28,404 nt of DNA from SFTJ01 sp051871515 (GCA_051871515.1 JBJECY010000118.1:1-28404); one strand, 5' to 3'; numbered from the stretch's first letter, positions 15,335-24,349 are shown. A program made the numbers and translations. Notes: generated from the letters alone by a model not told the origin.

Positions 15335-17791
15335 TCAGTCGAGTTGCACCACGGTGATGCCTGCACCGCCAAGCTGTATGTGTTCGTCGCGATAGCTTTT
15401 CACGCCCACCACAGAGTCGAGGTATTGCCTTATGAGGGTGCGCAGTATGCCGTTACCTGTGCCATGCAGTATGCGCACTTGACCAATGTTGAATTGTATG
15501 GCATCGTCAATGAAATAGGTGATGGCTTGAATAGCCTCGTCGCCGCGCATTCCGCGCACGTCAATGTCGGGGCTAAAGTTGAGTTGTCTTTCGCGCAGCG
15601 AGTCGGCAGTGGCGCGTGTCACTGCCGAAGGTGCTTTGCGCTCGGTGGCCTTGCGCAGAGTGGCTTTGAGCTTTGATAGGGGTGTGCGTGTGCGGAAACC
15701 GCCCATTGCCACAATGGCGTTTTTGCCTTCAATGGCAATGATTTCGCCCACCGAGTTTGAGCCGTCGATGGTCACATTGTCGCCCACGGCAAGCGGCTTG
15801 GCATTGCCGGCTGTTTTTGCCTGTTTAGGCTCGTTTTGCTTGCGGCGTGTGGGCAAGCGGCGCATATTGCCGGCTGCCGAGTTTGGCTCAGGCTCGTTCC
15901 CGCCGTTTTGCACGGCTTTTTTGAACTCCTCAAGCTGTCGGCGCAGCTCCTTGGTTTTTTCTTTCTCGGCTTGCTCGTTGCGAATCTCGCGAATGGTGCG
16001 CTCAATGATGGCGTTGGTTGATTGCAGAATATTGCCTGCTTCGGCCTTTGCGTCGTGTATTATCTCTCGGCGTTTCTCTTTTAGCTCATCGACCTGAGAG
16101 TTGTACTGTTGGGCAATCTCGTCAAGGCGTTTCTCTTTGAGGTGTATCTCTTGACGCTTGTTCTCCCAATAACGTCTGTCGCGAGCAATGTCGAGCAAGT
16201 ATTTGTCCATGTTGATGTATTCGCTGCCCACAATCTGCGATGCCTCAGCAATCACGTCGGCAGAGATGCCTATTTTGCGGGCAATCTCAATGGCAAACGA
16301 GCTGCCGGGATATCCCACCGAGAGCTGAAACAGCGGTTGCATGTGCTGGCGGTCATAGAGCATTGCTCCGTTGATGAGCCCGGGGGTGTCATCGGCATAT
16401 TGCTTTAGGTTCTGATAGTGGGTGGTGATGATTCCAAACACCTTCTTATTGGCAAACTGATGCAGAATGGCTTGCGCCAATGCTGCGCCTATTTGTGGCT
16501 CGGTGCCGCTGCCAAACTCGTCGATGAGTATGAGCGAATTGTTATCGGCGCGGTTCAGCATGGTCTTCATGTTGTAGAGGTGCGAGCTGTATGTACTGAG
16601 GTCATTTTCAATTGATTGCTGGTCGCCAATGTCAATGAAGATGCTCTTGAAGATGCTCATGTGAGAATTGTAATAGACCGGTGGCAATATGCCGCATTGA
16701 GTCATATATTGAATTATTCCCACTGTTTTGAGGCACACTGATTTGCCGCCTGCGTTGGGACCCGAAATCACCAGGATATGGTCTTTTTTTGTGAGGGTGA
16801 GGTTGAGCGGCACCACCTCTTTGCCTTGTGCACGCAGTGCCAGCAACAAGGCGGGATGCACGGCGTGATAAAGCTCAATCTGCGGTTTGCGCTCAATGTG
16901 AGGCATGTTGGCGTTGATGTCTTGTGCAAACAGCGCCTTTGCTCTCACAAAGTCAATTATTCCAAGTGTTTGATAGGTGTTGAGCAGTTCAGGGATGTGT
17001 GGCCTGATGATGGCGGTGACGTTGGTGAGAATACGAATTATCTCACGGGCAATGTCTGCCTCAAGTTCGCGTATGCGGTTGTTGGCTTCAACAATCTCGG
17101 CAGGCTCAATAAACACGGTTCGCCCGGTTGCGCTCTCATCGTGCACAATGCCTTTAAACCGTCGTTTATCGGCACTGGCAACCGGCAACACCAGTCGGCC
17201 ATCGCGCACCGATGGAGCAGCGTCGGCGGCAAGCAGTCCTTCTTGCTTGGCTCGGCCAATGATGCCGCGCATGATGTTGTTGATGCTCGATGATGTGCTA
17301 AGCAGTGCTTGCCGTAGTTCTTTCAACTCGGGCGATGCCGAGTCTTTGACGTTGCCAAAGCGGTCAAGAATCTGCGAGATGGCTTGTGCAACTGCCGGGA
17401 AATCGCTCATTGATTGGGTCAACTCGCGCAGAGCCGGATATGGGGTTTGCTCGTCGTCGCTGTTGAAAAAGCGCATGATGGCGCTAATGGTGTTGAGCGA
17501 GCGCATAAGGTCGTGGAGCGACGATTCGCTGAGGTAGCTGCCCGGCAGCGATGCCTCTTTGAGCGAAGCCCGCATGTCAAAAAAGTGCTCCACAGGAAAC
17601 TCCTTGCCGCTTTGCAACAGAGAGAGAAACTCGTTCACCTGATTGAGTCGGTTCACCACTTCGTCATGGTTGGTTGAGAAGTGCATATCAACGCAATGCG
17701 ATGTGCCAAGCGTGCTGATGCAATGGCCGATTATCTCGGTGCGAACTATGTCAAATCCTATTTTTTCTTCAAAATTCTTAGGGTAAATCAT
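15335..17791 (-). CDS. mutS2: MutS2 ATPase/Smr nuclease family protein
   Basis: This 818-residue protein has the MutS2 layout: an N-terminal core and clamp region without the mismatch-recognition domain, and an ABC ATPase with Walker A GPNAGGKS (about 343-350), Walker B LILIDEFGSGTEP (about 415-427) and TTHY. A long coiled coil and a basic linker follow, then a KOW-like segment (VGDNVTIDGSNSVGEIIAIEG) and a C-terminal Smr domain with DIDVRGMRGDEA (about 741) and HGTGNGIL (about 775). MutS2 acts on collided ribosomes, and older work ties it to suppression of recombination. The length is normal for the family. It lies 90 bp downstream of the small zinc-ribbon gene, on the same strand. Confidence 0.96.
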   Translation of the reverse strand: MIYPKNFEEKIGFDIVRTEIIGHCISTLGTSHCVDMHFSTNHDEVVNRLNQVNEFLSLLQSGKEFPVEHFFDMRASLKEASLPGSYLSESSLHDLMRSLNTISAIMRFFNSDDEQTPYPALRELTQSMSDFPAVAQAISQILDRFGNVKDSASPELKELRQALLSTSSSINNIMRGIIGRAKQEGLLAADAAPSVRDGRLVLPVASADKRRFKGIVHDESATGRTVFIEPAEIVEANNRIRELEADIAREIIRILTNVTAIIRPHIPELLNTYQTLGIIDFVRAKALFAQDINANMPHIERKPQIELYHAVHPALLLALRAQGKEVVPLNLTLTKKDHILVISGPNAGGKSVCLKTVGIIQYMTQCGILPPVYYNSHMSIFKSIFIDIGDQQSIENDLSTYSSHLYNMKTMLNRADNNSLILIDEFGSGTEPQIGAALAQAILHQFANKKVFGIITTHYQNLKQYADDTPGLINGAMLYDRQHMQPLFQLSVGYPGSSFAIEIARKIGISADVIAEASQIVGSEYINMDKYLLDIARDRRYWENKRQEIHLKEKRLDEIAQQYNSQVDELKEKRREIIHDAKAEAGNILQSTNAIIERTIREIRNEQAEKEKTKELRRQLEEFKKAVQNGGNEPEPNSAAGNMRRLPTRRKQNEPKQAKTAGNAKPLAVGDNVTIDGSNSVGEIIAIEGKNAIVAMGGFRTRTPLSKLKATLRKATERKAPSAVTRATADSLRERQLNFSPDIDVRGMRGDEAIQAITYFIDDAIQFNIGQVRILHGTGNGILRTLIRQYLDSVVGVKSYRDEHIQLGGAGITVVQLD

Positions 17792-17881
17792 AATGCAAAT
17801 TCTATTATCACATTAGTGGTGAAAAACGCGGTGGGCAATTGCCGATGGTGTTATTAATGTGTTTGCTCACATGTGCCATGC

Positions 17882-18055
17882 TTAATACTGATGGCTTTTG
17901 TGGGTGAGGTGCCATGCGTTGCACGTTGGGCAGAAATAGGGCACCAGATGCACGTTTGTCGCTTTGTTGTGTTTCTGCTTGATGAATCGCTTGGCGTCTT
18001 GTTCGCTGGCAAACACCAACTTTGGTTTTCGGCAGGTTTCACACATCACTCTCAT
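17882..18055 (-). CDS. 57-residue zinc-ribbon protein
   Basis: This short gene encodes 57 residues. It starts MRVMCETCRKPKLVFASEQDA and carries CETC near the N-terminus and CPTCNAWHLTH near the C-terminus. The two CxxC pairs, about 35 residues apart, form a likely zinc ribbon. Small proteins of this type (a knuckle, a basic helix rich in Lys, then Cys...WHLT) are common in Bacteroidetes and have no known function that I can name. The start overlaps the antiporter stop as ATGA (18052-18055), which strongly suggests translational coupling. An alternative ATG is three codons inside. A larger open frame covers the same DNA in another phase but looks non-biological. Confidence 0.8.
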   Translation of the reverse strand: MRVMCETCRKPKLVFASEQDAKRFIKQKHNKATNVHLVPYFCPTCNAWHLTHKSHQY

Positions 18056-19374
18056 TGCTTTGCCGTGTTGTATTGCGGCTTGCGGGGCCGCGGAAACTTA
18101 AATATGATTGAAAGCGCAACCATGAAGGCAAGCGCCCAAGCATAATAGAGATAAGGGAAAAATGCCACTGGAGCCAATTGCACAATGCCAGCAGCCAGCA
18201 GGGTTTGTGCGCCATAAGGTATGATGCATTGCACAATGCACGAGCAGGTGTCGAGCAGGCTTGCCACTTTGCGGTTGTCGAGGTTAAACTGCGTGGAGAT
18301 GCGATTGGCTATTTGCCCCACGGTGATGATTGCCACGGTGTTGTTGGCAGTGCACAGGTTCACCAAGCTCACCACCAGCGAGATGCATGCGGCAGCGCCG
18401 CGCTGTCCGCGTATTCCTTTGGTGAGGAATGTGATGATGTATTGAATACCGCCGTTGTAGCGTATCAGTTCAAGTAGTCCCGAGGCGAGTAGCGTGACAA
18501 TGATGAGGTTGCCCATGCCGTCGATGCCGTCGCCCATAAATGAGCACATGTCAATAAGCGAGTGAGGTGTGCACGTAAGTGCTATCACTATGCATGATAC
18601 TATGCCTAAACTAAGCACCAAAAGCACATTGGTGCCCATTAAGGCTGTGACAATCACAAGCAGGTAAGGAACAATGAGCCACGGATTTGTTTGGCTGTCG
18701 GGGATGTGCGATTGCATGCTTGGAGCAGAGAGCGAGAACGCCACAAGGGCAATGATGGCTGCCGGCACGGCAATCCACAGATTCACCTTGAATTTGTCGT
18801 TCATTTTGCACTTTTGGGAACGCGTGGCTGCTATGGTGGTGTCGGAAATAAACGATAGGTTGTCGCCAAAAAAAGAACCGCAAAGCGTGACTGCTACAAA
18901 AAACGGCACGCTGCCGCCGGTGGTTTGCGCCATATTGAGCGCCAAAGGGGTGAGAGCCATCACAGTGCCCACCGAGGTGCCTATGCTGAGCGAGATGAAG
19001 CACGCTGCCAGAAACAAACTGGGGATGAGAAACTGACTGGGTAGCACCGAGAGGGTGAGCGACACCGTGGCCTCAATGCTGCCTACGCCTTTGGCAAGCG
19101 ATGAGAATGCGCCTGCCATGATGAATATCCATATCATGTAGAGCACATCGCTGCCTGCCGCTCCGCGAGTGAATATCTCAATGCGTTCAACAATGCTTTT
19201 GCGGCGTGTGATGGCCACTGCCCATATCGATGCTATGATAAAAGCCAATGCAAGCGGCATCTTATAGAAGTCGCCTATGACTATTGACACAGCAAGATAT
19301 AACACTAAAAATACTGCTATGGGTGATATGGCAAGTAGTCCTCGTAAATTGGTGATTTGTTCTTCTTTTTCCAT
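18052..19374 (-). CDS. NhaC-family Na+/H+ antiporter
   Basis: From the ATG at 19374 (MEKEEQITNLRGLL) the protein has 440 residues and about 11-12 hydrophobic helices. A start seven codons upstream would put the promoter -7 box inside the gene, so it is rejected. Motifs typical of NhaC/IT-superfamily carriers are visible: GTSVGTVMALTPLA, FFGDNLSFISDTTIAATRSQ and the later TANNTVAIITVGQIA. The DNLSPISDTT-like block is characteristic of the family. It should exchange sodium (or possibly a small organic anion) for protons in the inner membrane; the substrate is assigned by family. It heads a leftward unit with the zinc-ribbon gene and perhaps mutS2. Confidence 0.9.
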   Translation of the reverse strand: MEKEEQITNLRGLLAISPIAVFLVLYLAVSIVIGDFYKMPLALAFIIASIWAVAITRRKSIVERIEIFTRGAAGSDVLYMIWIFIMAGAFSSLAKGVGSIEATVSLTLSVLPSQFLIPSLFLAACFISLSIGTSVGTVMALTPLALNMAQTTGGSVPFFVAVTLCGSFFGDNLSFISDTTIAATRSQKCKMNDKFKVNLWIAVPAAIIALVAFSLSAPSMQSHIPDSQTNPWLIVPYLLVIVTALMGTNVLLVLSLGIVSCIVIALTCTPHSLIDMCSFMGDGIDGMGNLIIVTLLASGLLELIRYNGGIQYIITFLTKGIRGQRGAAACISLVVSLVNLCTANNTVAIITVGQIANRISTQFNLDNRKVASLLDTCSCIVQCIIPYGAQTLLAAGIVQLAPVAFFPYLYYAWALAFMVALSIIFKFPRPRKPQYNTAKQ

Positions 19375-19382
19375 ATTGAGTG

Positions 19383-19390
19383 CAAATTTA
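19383..19390 (-). promoter_or_regulatory. -7 box for the NhaC-family antiporter gene
   Basis: TAAATTTG on the minus strand is a full TAnnTTTG match, ending 8 nt before the ATG at 19374. The predicted transcription start nearly coincides with the start codon, so a very short or absent leader is expected. Confidence 0.5.
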
Positions 19391-19407
19391 ATCATAAATA
19401 CTTTATC

Positions 19408-19439
19408 TTTGGCACTTTTGGTTGGTTTTTATATCTTTG
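19408..19439 (+). promoter_or_regulatory. Promoter of the PepSY-like lipoprotein gene
   Basis: TTTG (19408-19411) and TATCTTTG (19432-19439) are separated by exactly 20 bp, a complete Bacteroidetes promoter. The predicted start near 19446 gives a leader of about 25 nt that contains a purine-rich AGGAGAGAGA site just before the ATG. Confidence 0.7.
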
Positions 19440-19470
19440 CAAATGTTTTATGTAACTAACAGGAGAGAGA

Positions 19471-19890
19471 ATGAAAAAATATGCTTTGATAATGCTGGCA
19501 TTGGGCGGCATGGTGTTTGCCGGATGCCAAAAAAACGAGAAAAGTCAAGTTGCTTTGCCCGATTTGGCGGCTATGTTTGTGTCGCAGCACTATGGCGATG
19601 CCGATATTGAGAGCGTGGCAAATGATAGTGCCAACGTGTATGACGTGAAACTCAGCAACGGAGCAACGCTCAACTTTAATGTGGATGGAATGTGGACAAA
19701 AGTGTCGGCAGGCGAAGGCGGCTCGGTGAGCAGCAAAGTGTTGCCGTATGCTGCGGCAATCTATCTTGAACAGATATACACAGGCAAGACCATTAAGCTT
19801 GTAGAACGCGATATCCCTACGGGCCTGATGCGAGTCACTCTCGACGACGGTCTTGAGATTGTGTTCACCAGCGAAGGCGAGGTGGTGTGA
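19471..19890 (+). CDS. PepSY-like (DUF2874) lipoprotein
   Basis: The 139-residue protein starts with a lipoprotein signal ending at Cys19 (GMVFAGC), so it should be anchored in the periplasm or at the outer surface. The mature part contains two repeats of the pattern helix, then YDVKLSNGATLNFNVDGMWTKV and later MRVTLDDGLEIVFTSEGEV. This is typical of the PepSY-like DUF2874 proteins abundant in Bacteroidetes. Members resemble beta-lactamase-inhibitor folds; their physiological role is unknown. It is a monocistronic gene with its own complete promoter and a strong terminator, convergent with the 5'-nucleotidase gene. Confidence 0.85.
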   Translation: MKKYALIMLALGGMVFAGCQKNEKSQVALPDLAAMFVSQHYGDADIESVANDSANVYDVKLSNGATLNFNVDGMWTKVSAGEGGSVSSKVLPYAAAIYLEQIYTGKTIKLVERDIPTGLMRVTLDDGLEIVFTSEGEVV

Positions 19891-19929
19891 GATAGCGGCA
19901 GTGACGTTCACTGCGTTGATATAAAAGAA

Positions 19930-19980
19930 AAGCGAGCAAGAATGTAAGGCCTGTGATGGCATTGTGATTCTTGCTCGTTT
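19930..19980. terminator. Bidirectional terminator between PepSY-like and 5'-nucleotidase genes
   Basis: CGAGCAAGAAT (19933-19943) pairs perfectly with ATTCTTGCTCG (19967-19977). The stem extends outward by a few A-T/G-T pairs, and a T-tract (TTTGTTTTTT) follows rightward. Confidence 0.85.
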
Positions 19981-20008
19981 GTTTTTTGCAAAATGGGATG
20001 GTGCGGCT

Positions 20009-21751
20009 CTATTTCTTGCTGCTGAAGAGGTTTTCACGGTCGCGCTCTGCAGCCGGTTTCACCAAGTTCTCTGGGATAAAGCGCCAATTGTTGTGAGCAA
20101 CGGGTGAAATGTTGCCTTGCTCAATGATGTATTGCAGCATATAGTAGCGCAGGTCTTTGTCGGTTGAGAACACAATGCGGTCTTTGAGCTGACTGGCATC
20201 AATGCCTGCACCGGTGGTGAGAAGGGCACCGCCACCGTTTCCGCGATAGGAGTTGATGGCTACGCGGTAAGTCTTGTTCATATCAAACGGAGTGCCGTTG
20301 GCCATGCTGATGATGTTAATCTTTTGTCCGCGAGGCTTAGTGACGTCAACGGTGTAGTTGATGCCGGCAGCTGAGTCGAAGTTGTAGCTTTCGTGCTGAA
20401 ACGAAGCTCGGCTTTCGTCGCCTTGCGTCTTATGCTCTTTTAGCCACAGCAAGTGGTCGTTGGGCGAGGTCATTTGCGTGGTCCATATATAATAAGAATA
20501 TTCAAGATAATCTTTTATTTCCTTTCCTGTGAGGTTCATGGCATAGAGCATGTTTTCATATTTCATGAGTGAGAACATGTCGCTCATGAAGATGTCGCCC
20601 TGCGATATTTGAGCGTCGAACGACAGTGGCGCGGCAAACGAAATCTCGGCCTGAGCTATGTTGAGCTGAAGGTCGTGAATGAAGTCGATGAACGCCGACG
20701 AGCCAAAATAAGCGTCGCGCGTAGTGATGGTGTGGCTGATGGTGCCAATTTTTTGCGAAACAAACTTGTTGACTTCCTGGAATTGCTCGTTGAAATGGGC
20801 AAGAAATTGAGGGTCGGGGGCATAGTTGCTCATCTCTTCGAGCTTTCCGGTGATTGATTTGCTCACCACTTTGCCGTCTTCTATGTTGAAGGTCACTTCA
20901 ATGTTGCTGGCGGCAACGCCATTGTTGGCAGGGTTGGCAACAACTACGGTTTCTCCTGCCACATTGGTCACTGTTGAGTATTCGCGGCGATGGTCGTGCC
21001 CAAAGAGCACAATGTCAAATCCGGGCACTTGCTTTGCCACTTCGAGTGAGGCATTCTCGTTGTATCCTGCCACCGACTTGTCGTTGTCTTGTCCGGCATG
21101 AAACATGCCAATAAGCAAGTCGGGGTGTTCTTTCTGCTCAATGATGGGCACCCATTGGCGTGCCGTCTCAACCATGTCGTTGAATTGCATGCCTTCCCAC
21201 AGGTTTTGTGCCAACCAAGCCGGGATGGCAGGCGTAATCATGCCCAGCACCACAATCTTCACGCCGTCGCGGCGAATCACGGTGTATGGCGGCAGATAAG
21301 TCTTGCCGGTGCGGGTGTTGATGGTGTTGGCGCTAATGATGGGACACTTGCATTGCTTAATCCAGCGGTCGTAAACCTCGTGGCCTGTTTCAATGTCGTG
21401 GTTGCCAATGTTACCGGCATCGTAGCGCATGTAATTGAGCACTTCGGCAAACAGGTGCTTGCTTTTGGTGTCCATAAAGTTGTAATAATAGGCCGAGGGC
21501 TGTCCTTGCAGCACATCGCCGTTGTCGAGCAGCACCACGTTTTTGCCGTAGATGCTGCGTTGTTTGTTCACAAAACTGCATATCCGTGAATAACTGCCGC
21601 CCCAACTGGTGCGGTTGATGAAGTTGTAGGGGAAACAGTTGGCGTGCACATCGGTGGTGTGTATCACGTTGATTTTCACTGTACGTTGTTTTGCCGTTGT
21701 GGGCATCGCCATTGCAATTAATGCCATTGTGAGTAAGAATAATTGTTTCAC
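20009..21751 (-). CDS. Secreted 5'-nucleotidase / 2',3'-cyclic phosphodiesterase family protein
   Basis: The 580-residue protein starts at a GTG (21749-21751), because the signal peptide MKQLFLLTMALIAMAMPTTA needs this start; the later ATGs would remove its basic end. The calcineurin-like domain shows HTTDVHANCF (D34, H36), DNGDVLQGQP (D76), GNHDIETG (N117-H118), MFHAG and FGHDHR, all metal-binding motifs of the UshA/CpdB group. The second half is the 5'-nucleotidase C-terminal substrate domain (about 340-550, including YRVAINSYRGNGGG). It should hydrolyse nucleoside monophosphates or 2',3'-cyclic nucleotides in the periplasm for purine/pyrimidine and phosphate salvage. It is convergent with the PepSY-like gene and divergent from rarA. 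Confidence 0.93.
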   Translation of the reverse strand: MKQLFLLTMALIAMAMPTTAKQRTVKINVIHTTDVHANCFPYNFINRTSWGGSYSRICSFVNKQRSIYGKNVVLLDNGDVLQGQPSAYYYNFMDTKSKHLFAEVLNYMRYDAGNIGNHDIETGHEVYDRWIKQCKCPIISANTINTRTGKTYLPPYTVIRRDGVKIVVLGMITPAIPAWLAQNLWEGMQFNDMVETARQWVPIIEQKEHPDLLIGMFHAGQDNDKSVAGYNENASLEVAKQVPGFDIVLFGHDHRREYSTVTNVAGETVVVANPANNGVAASNIEVTFNIEDGKVVSKSITGKLEEMSNYAPDPQFLAHFNEQFQEVNKFVSQKIGTISHTITTRDAYFGSSAFIDFIHDLQLNIAQAEISFAAPLSFDAQISQGDIFMSDMFSLMKYENMLYAMNLTGKEIKDYLEYSYYIWTTQMTSPNDHLLWLKEHKTQGDESRASFQHESYNFDSAAGINYTVDVTKPRGQKINIISMANGTPFDMNKTYRVAINSYRGNGGGALLTTGAGIDASQLKDRIVFSTDKDLRYYMLQYIIEQGNISPVAHNNWRFIPENLVKPAAERDRENLFSSKK

Positions 21752-21753
21752 GT

Positions 21754-21790
21754 CAAAACTAATTTTTAATTGTTTAGCGCCGTAAAGTTA
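21754..21790 (-). promoter_or_regulatory. Candidate promoter region of the 5'-nucleotidase gene
   Basis: Two -7-like elements lie on the minus strand. TAACTTTA (21783-21790, one mismatch) would give a leader of about 25 nt. TAGTTTTG (21754-21761, full match) sits only 2 nt before the GTG start, so transcription from it would begin inside the gene. The first is the more likely functional element. Confidence 0.35.
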
Positions 21791-21908
21791 GCAAAATTTT
21801 TGATAGCTTGTAACGCAAGGCATCAATATTTGTGGGGCCATGCGGCGTGTGACGATTCCACAGAGTGAGCACAATGTGTTTTTCTACTTAAAATAGGATT
21901 TTTTGTTG

Positions 21909-21916
21909 TAAATTTG
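21909..21916 (+). promoter_or_regulatory. -7 box for rarA
   Basis: TAAATTTG is a full TAnnTTTG match. It predicts transcription from about 21923 and a leader of about 39 nt before the GTG at 21962. It overlaps a TTG that could be mistaken for the start codon. Confidence 0.5.
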
Positions 21917-21961
21917 CAGCTGAATACATTTAATGACAATTTCATAAAAAAACAAAGCGGA

Positions 21962-23248
21962 GTGAACGAGCCATTAGCTGAACGGATGCGTCCCAAGACG
22001 CTCGACGATTACATAGGACAAAAGCATTTGGTTGGGCCAGGTGCGGTAATCCGGCGCATGATAGAGTCGGGGAATATCTCATCGTTTATATTGTGGGGGC
22101 CTCCGGGAGTTGGGAAAACCACGTTGGCAAAGATAATAGCTGAGCAGACCAAAGTGCCATTTTACACACTGTCGGCGGTGACGTCGGGGGTGAAGGACGT
22201 GCGCGATTTGCTGGAGCGTTGCAAGCAAGATGCCAGTAGCGTGTTTTCAAAAGGTCGCCCTGTGCTGTTTATCGACGAGATACATCGTTTCAACAAGTCG
22301 CAGCAAGATTCGCTGCTTGGCGCTGTGGAGAACGGAACGGTCACGTTGATTGGCGCTACAACCGAGAATCCGTCGTTTGAAGTGATTCGCCCGCTCCTGT
22401 CGAGGGCACAGGTGTATGTGCTAAAACCGCTCGACAACGATGATTTGCTACAACTGCTTAATAGAGCCATCAGCACCGACTCGGTGTTAAAGCAGAGAAA
22501 TGTCATTATAGAGGAAACTGAGGCGTTGTTGCGCTTTTCAGGCGGCGATGCCCGCAAATTGCTGAATATACTTGATTTGCTCGTTCAGTCGCTTACGCCC
22601 AATGAGGATATGGTGATTAACGATGCATTGGTGACCGAGCGTTTGCAGCAGAACCCAATGGCTTTCGATAAAGATGGCGAGATGCATTACGATATTATCT
22701 CGGCATTCATAAAGTCGATACGCGGCAGCGACCCTGACGCAGCCATCTATTGGCTTGCGCGGTTGATTGCCGGCGGTGAGGACCCCAAATTCATTGCACG
22801 CCGGTTGGTGATTTCGGCGAGTGAAGATATTGGGCTTGCCAACCCCAACGCGTTGCTGCTTGCCAATGCCACATTTGATGCCATTCACAAAATAGGTTGG
22901 CCCGAGAGTCGTATTCCTTTGGCAGAGTGTGTGGTTTATCTTGCCACCTCGCCCAAAAGCAACTCGGCATACATGGCCATAAACAATGCTTTGCAATATG
23001 TTGAGCAGACCGGCAATTTGCCTGTGCCGTTGCATCTGCGCAATGCTCCCACCAAGCTGATGGAGCAAATGGGGTATGGCCATGGATATAAATACGCCCA
23101 CGATTATCCCGGTAATTTTGTGGTGCAGCAGTTCATGCCCTCAGAGGCCGGACATCCTTGTTTTTGGCAGGCTTGCAACAATGCTCAGGAGCAAAAGATG
23201 CAGCAGCGCATGCAGCAGCTGTGGGGCAATAGAGAGGAAGAAAGTTGA
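21962..23248 (+). CDS. rarA: Replication-associated recombination protein A (RarA/MgsA)
   Basis: This AAA+ clamp-loader-like ATPase acts at stalled replication forks. The GTG at 21962 gives 428 residues beginning MNEPLAERMRPKTLDDYIGQ, which is the standard N-terminus of the family. The frame is open back to a TTG at 21914, but that codon is part of the promoter -7 box. Walker A is GPPGVGKT (46-53), Walker B is LFIDEIHRFNKSQQD, the sensor 1 region is ATTENPSFEV, and arginine-rich LLSRAQVY follows. The C-terminal half carries the conserved MgsA region (SDPDAAIYWLARLIAGGEDP, SEDIGLANPNAL, YAHDYPGNFV). Length and motif order are normal. It is divergent from the 5'-nucleotidase gene. Confidence 0.95.
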   Translation: MNEPLAERMRPKTLDDYIGQKHLVGPGAVIRRMIESGNISSFILWGPPGVGKTTLAKIIAEQTKVPFYTLSAVTSGVKDVRDLLERCKQDASSVFSKGRPVLFIDEIHRFNKSQQDSLLGAVENGTVTLIGATTENPSFEVIRPLLSRAQVYVLKPLDNDDLLQLLNRAISTDSVLKQRNVIIEETEALLRFSGGDARKLLNILDLLVQSLTPNEDMVINDALVTERLQQNPMAFDKDGEMHYDIISAFIKSIRGSDPDAAIYWLARLIAGGEDPKFIARRLVISASEDIGLANPNALLLANATFDAIHKIGWPESRIPLAECVVYLATSPKSNSAYMAINNALQYVEQTGNLPVPLHLRNAPTKLMEQMGYGHGYKYAHDYPGNFVVQQFMPSEAGHPCFWQACNNAQEQKMQQRMQQLWGNREEES

Positions 23249-23334
23249 CGAGAATCGCAAAAAATTACAAATTTTAGCATGTTGCGAGTTTTAGACCAAG
23301 AAAAGTGAAAAAATAACTAAAGGAGCACAAAAAG

Positions 23335-23366
23335 TTTGTTTACTCAATTGATTTTGTGTAACTTTG
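23335..23366 (+). promoter_or_regulatory. Complete promoter of the etfB-etfA-acyl-CoA dehydrogenase operon
   Basis: TTTG (23335-23338), a 20-bp spacer and TAACTTTG (23359-23366) match both consensus elements exactly. The predicted start near 23373 leaves a leader of about 104 nt before the ATG of etfB, longer than others here and without an obvious riboswitch fold. Confidence 0.75.
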
Positions 23367-23476
23367 TACCCAACTTGTGGCATTATGCAAAAGTTGGATG
23401 GCATGTGCATTGATGCTGTGAGTCTAAAAAACAGAGTAACAGAATACTTTAAATAAAATAATAAATATCTCCAATT

Positions 23477-24349
23477 ATGAGTTTGAACATTGTAGTTTTG
23501 GCAAAACAAGTGCCAGATACTCGTAATGTAGGCAAAGATGCAATGAAGGCCGACGGTACTATTAACCGTGCAGCCCTTCCGGCAATCTTCAATCCTGAAG
23601 ACCTGAATGCATTGGAACAAGCCTTGCAATTGAAAGATAAAAATCCAGGTTCAACAATCACACTGCTCACCATGGGCTTGCCCCGAGCAGCCGAGATTAT
23701 CCGCGAGAGTCTTTACCGCGGTGCTGATACTGGTATAGTGTTAACTGACCGAGCATTGGCTGGTGCCGATACATTGGCAACATCTTATGCAATAGCCACT
23801 GCAATTAAGCATCTTGGCAAATATGACATCATTCTTGGCGGTCGTCAGGCAATTGACGGTGACACCGCTCAAGTGGGTCCACAGGTTGCTGAGAAGCTTG
23901 GTTTGCCTCAGGTGACTTATGCTGAGAGCGTGAAGGTTGAAGATGGCAAGGCAATTGTTAAGCGCCGTCTTGAATCGGGCGTTGAAACAGTTGAATGTGC
24001 ATTGCCTTTGGTTGTGACCGTAAACGGTAGCGCCGATGCTTGCCGCCCACGCAACGCTCGCCTCATTCAAAAATACAAGTATGCAGTGACTCCAAGTGAG
24101 AAGGCTCAGCTCGGTGAAGACAAGCTTAAGCTTGTTGAAGCTCGCGAATTCCTCAACCTTAAGGAGTGGGGTGCTGCTGAGATTGAAGCCGACCTTGAAC
24201 AATGCGGTTTGGCCGGTTCTCCAACCAAGGTTAAGAACGTGGTTAACGTGGTGTTTACTGCTAAAGAAAGCAAAGTGATTGAAGGCAGCGATGAGGCCGG
24301 ACTTGAACAACTCATCCAAGACCTTATTGCAGAACACACAATTGGCTAA
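23477..24349 (+). CDS. etfB: Electron transfer flavoprotein beta subunit
   Basis: The 290-residue protein has the EtfB/FixA fold: N-terminal VVLAKQVPDT, the ADG-TINR block, NPEDLNALEQAL, and the nucleotide-binding segments DRALAGADTLATS (91-103) and GGRQAIDGDTAQVGP (121-135). It is longer than conventional EtfB (about 255-265). The DR-x-x-AG-x-DTxATS motif is close to the one reported for electron-bifurcating ETFs, in which the site holds a second FAD instead of AMP; the usual Phe is Leu here. With EtfA it passes electrons between the dehydrogenase encoded downstream and another redox partner. It is first in the operon, 34 bp before etfA. Confidence 0.96.
   Translation: MSLNIVVLAKQVPDTRNVGKDAMKADGTINRAALPAIFNPEDLNALEQALQLKDKNPGSTITLLTMGLPRAAEIIRESLYRGADTGIVLTDRALAGADTLATSYAIATAIKHLGKYDIILGGRQAIDGDTAQVGPQVAEKLGLPQVTYAESVKVEDGKAIVKRRLESGVETVECALPLVVTVNGSADACRPRNARLIQKYKYAVTPSEKAQLGEDKLKLVEAREFLNLKEWGAAEIEADLEQCGLAGSPTKVKNVVNVVFTAKESKVIEGSDEAGLEQLIQDLIAEHTIG

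Noticed and set aside
17854..18042. 62-codon minus-strand frame after the antiporter
   Set aside because: It is out of phase with the zinc-ribbon gene, which has CxxC motifs and an ATGA overlap. The longer frame has no family-like features.
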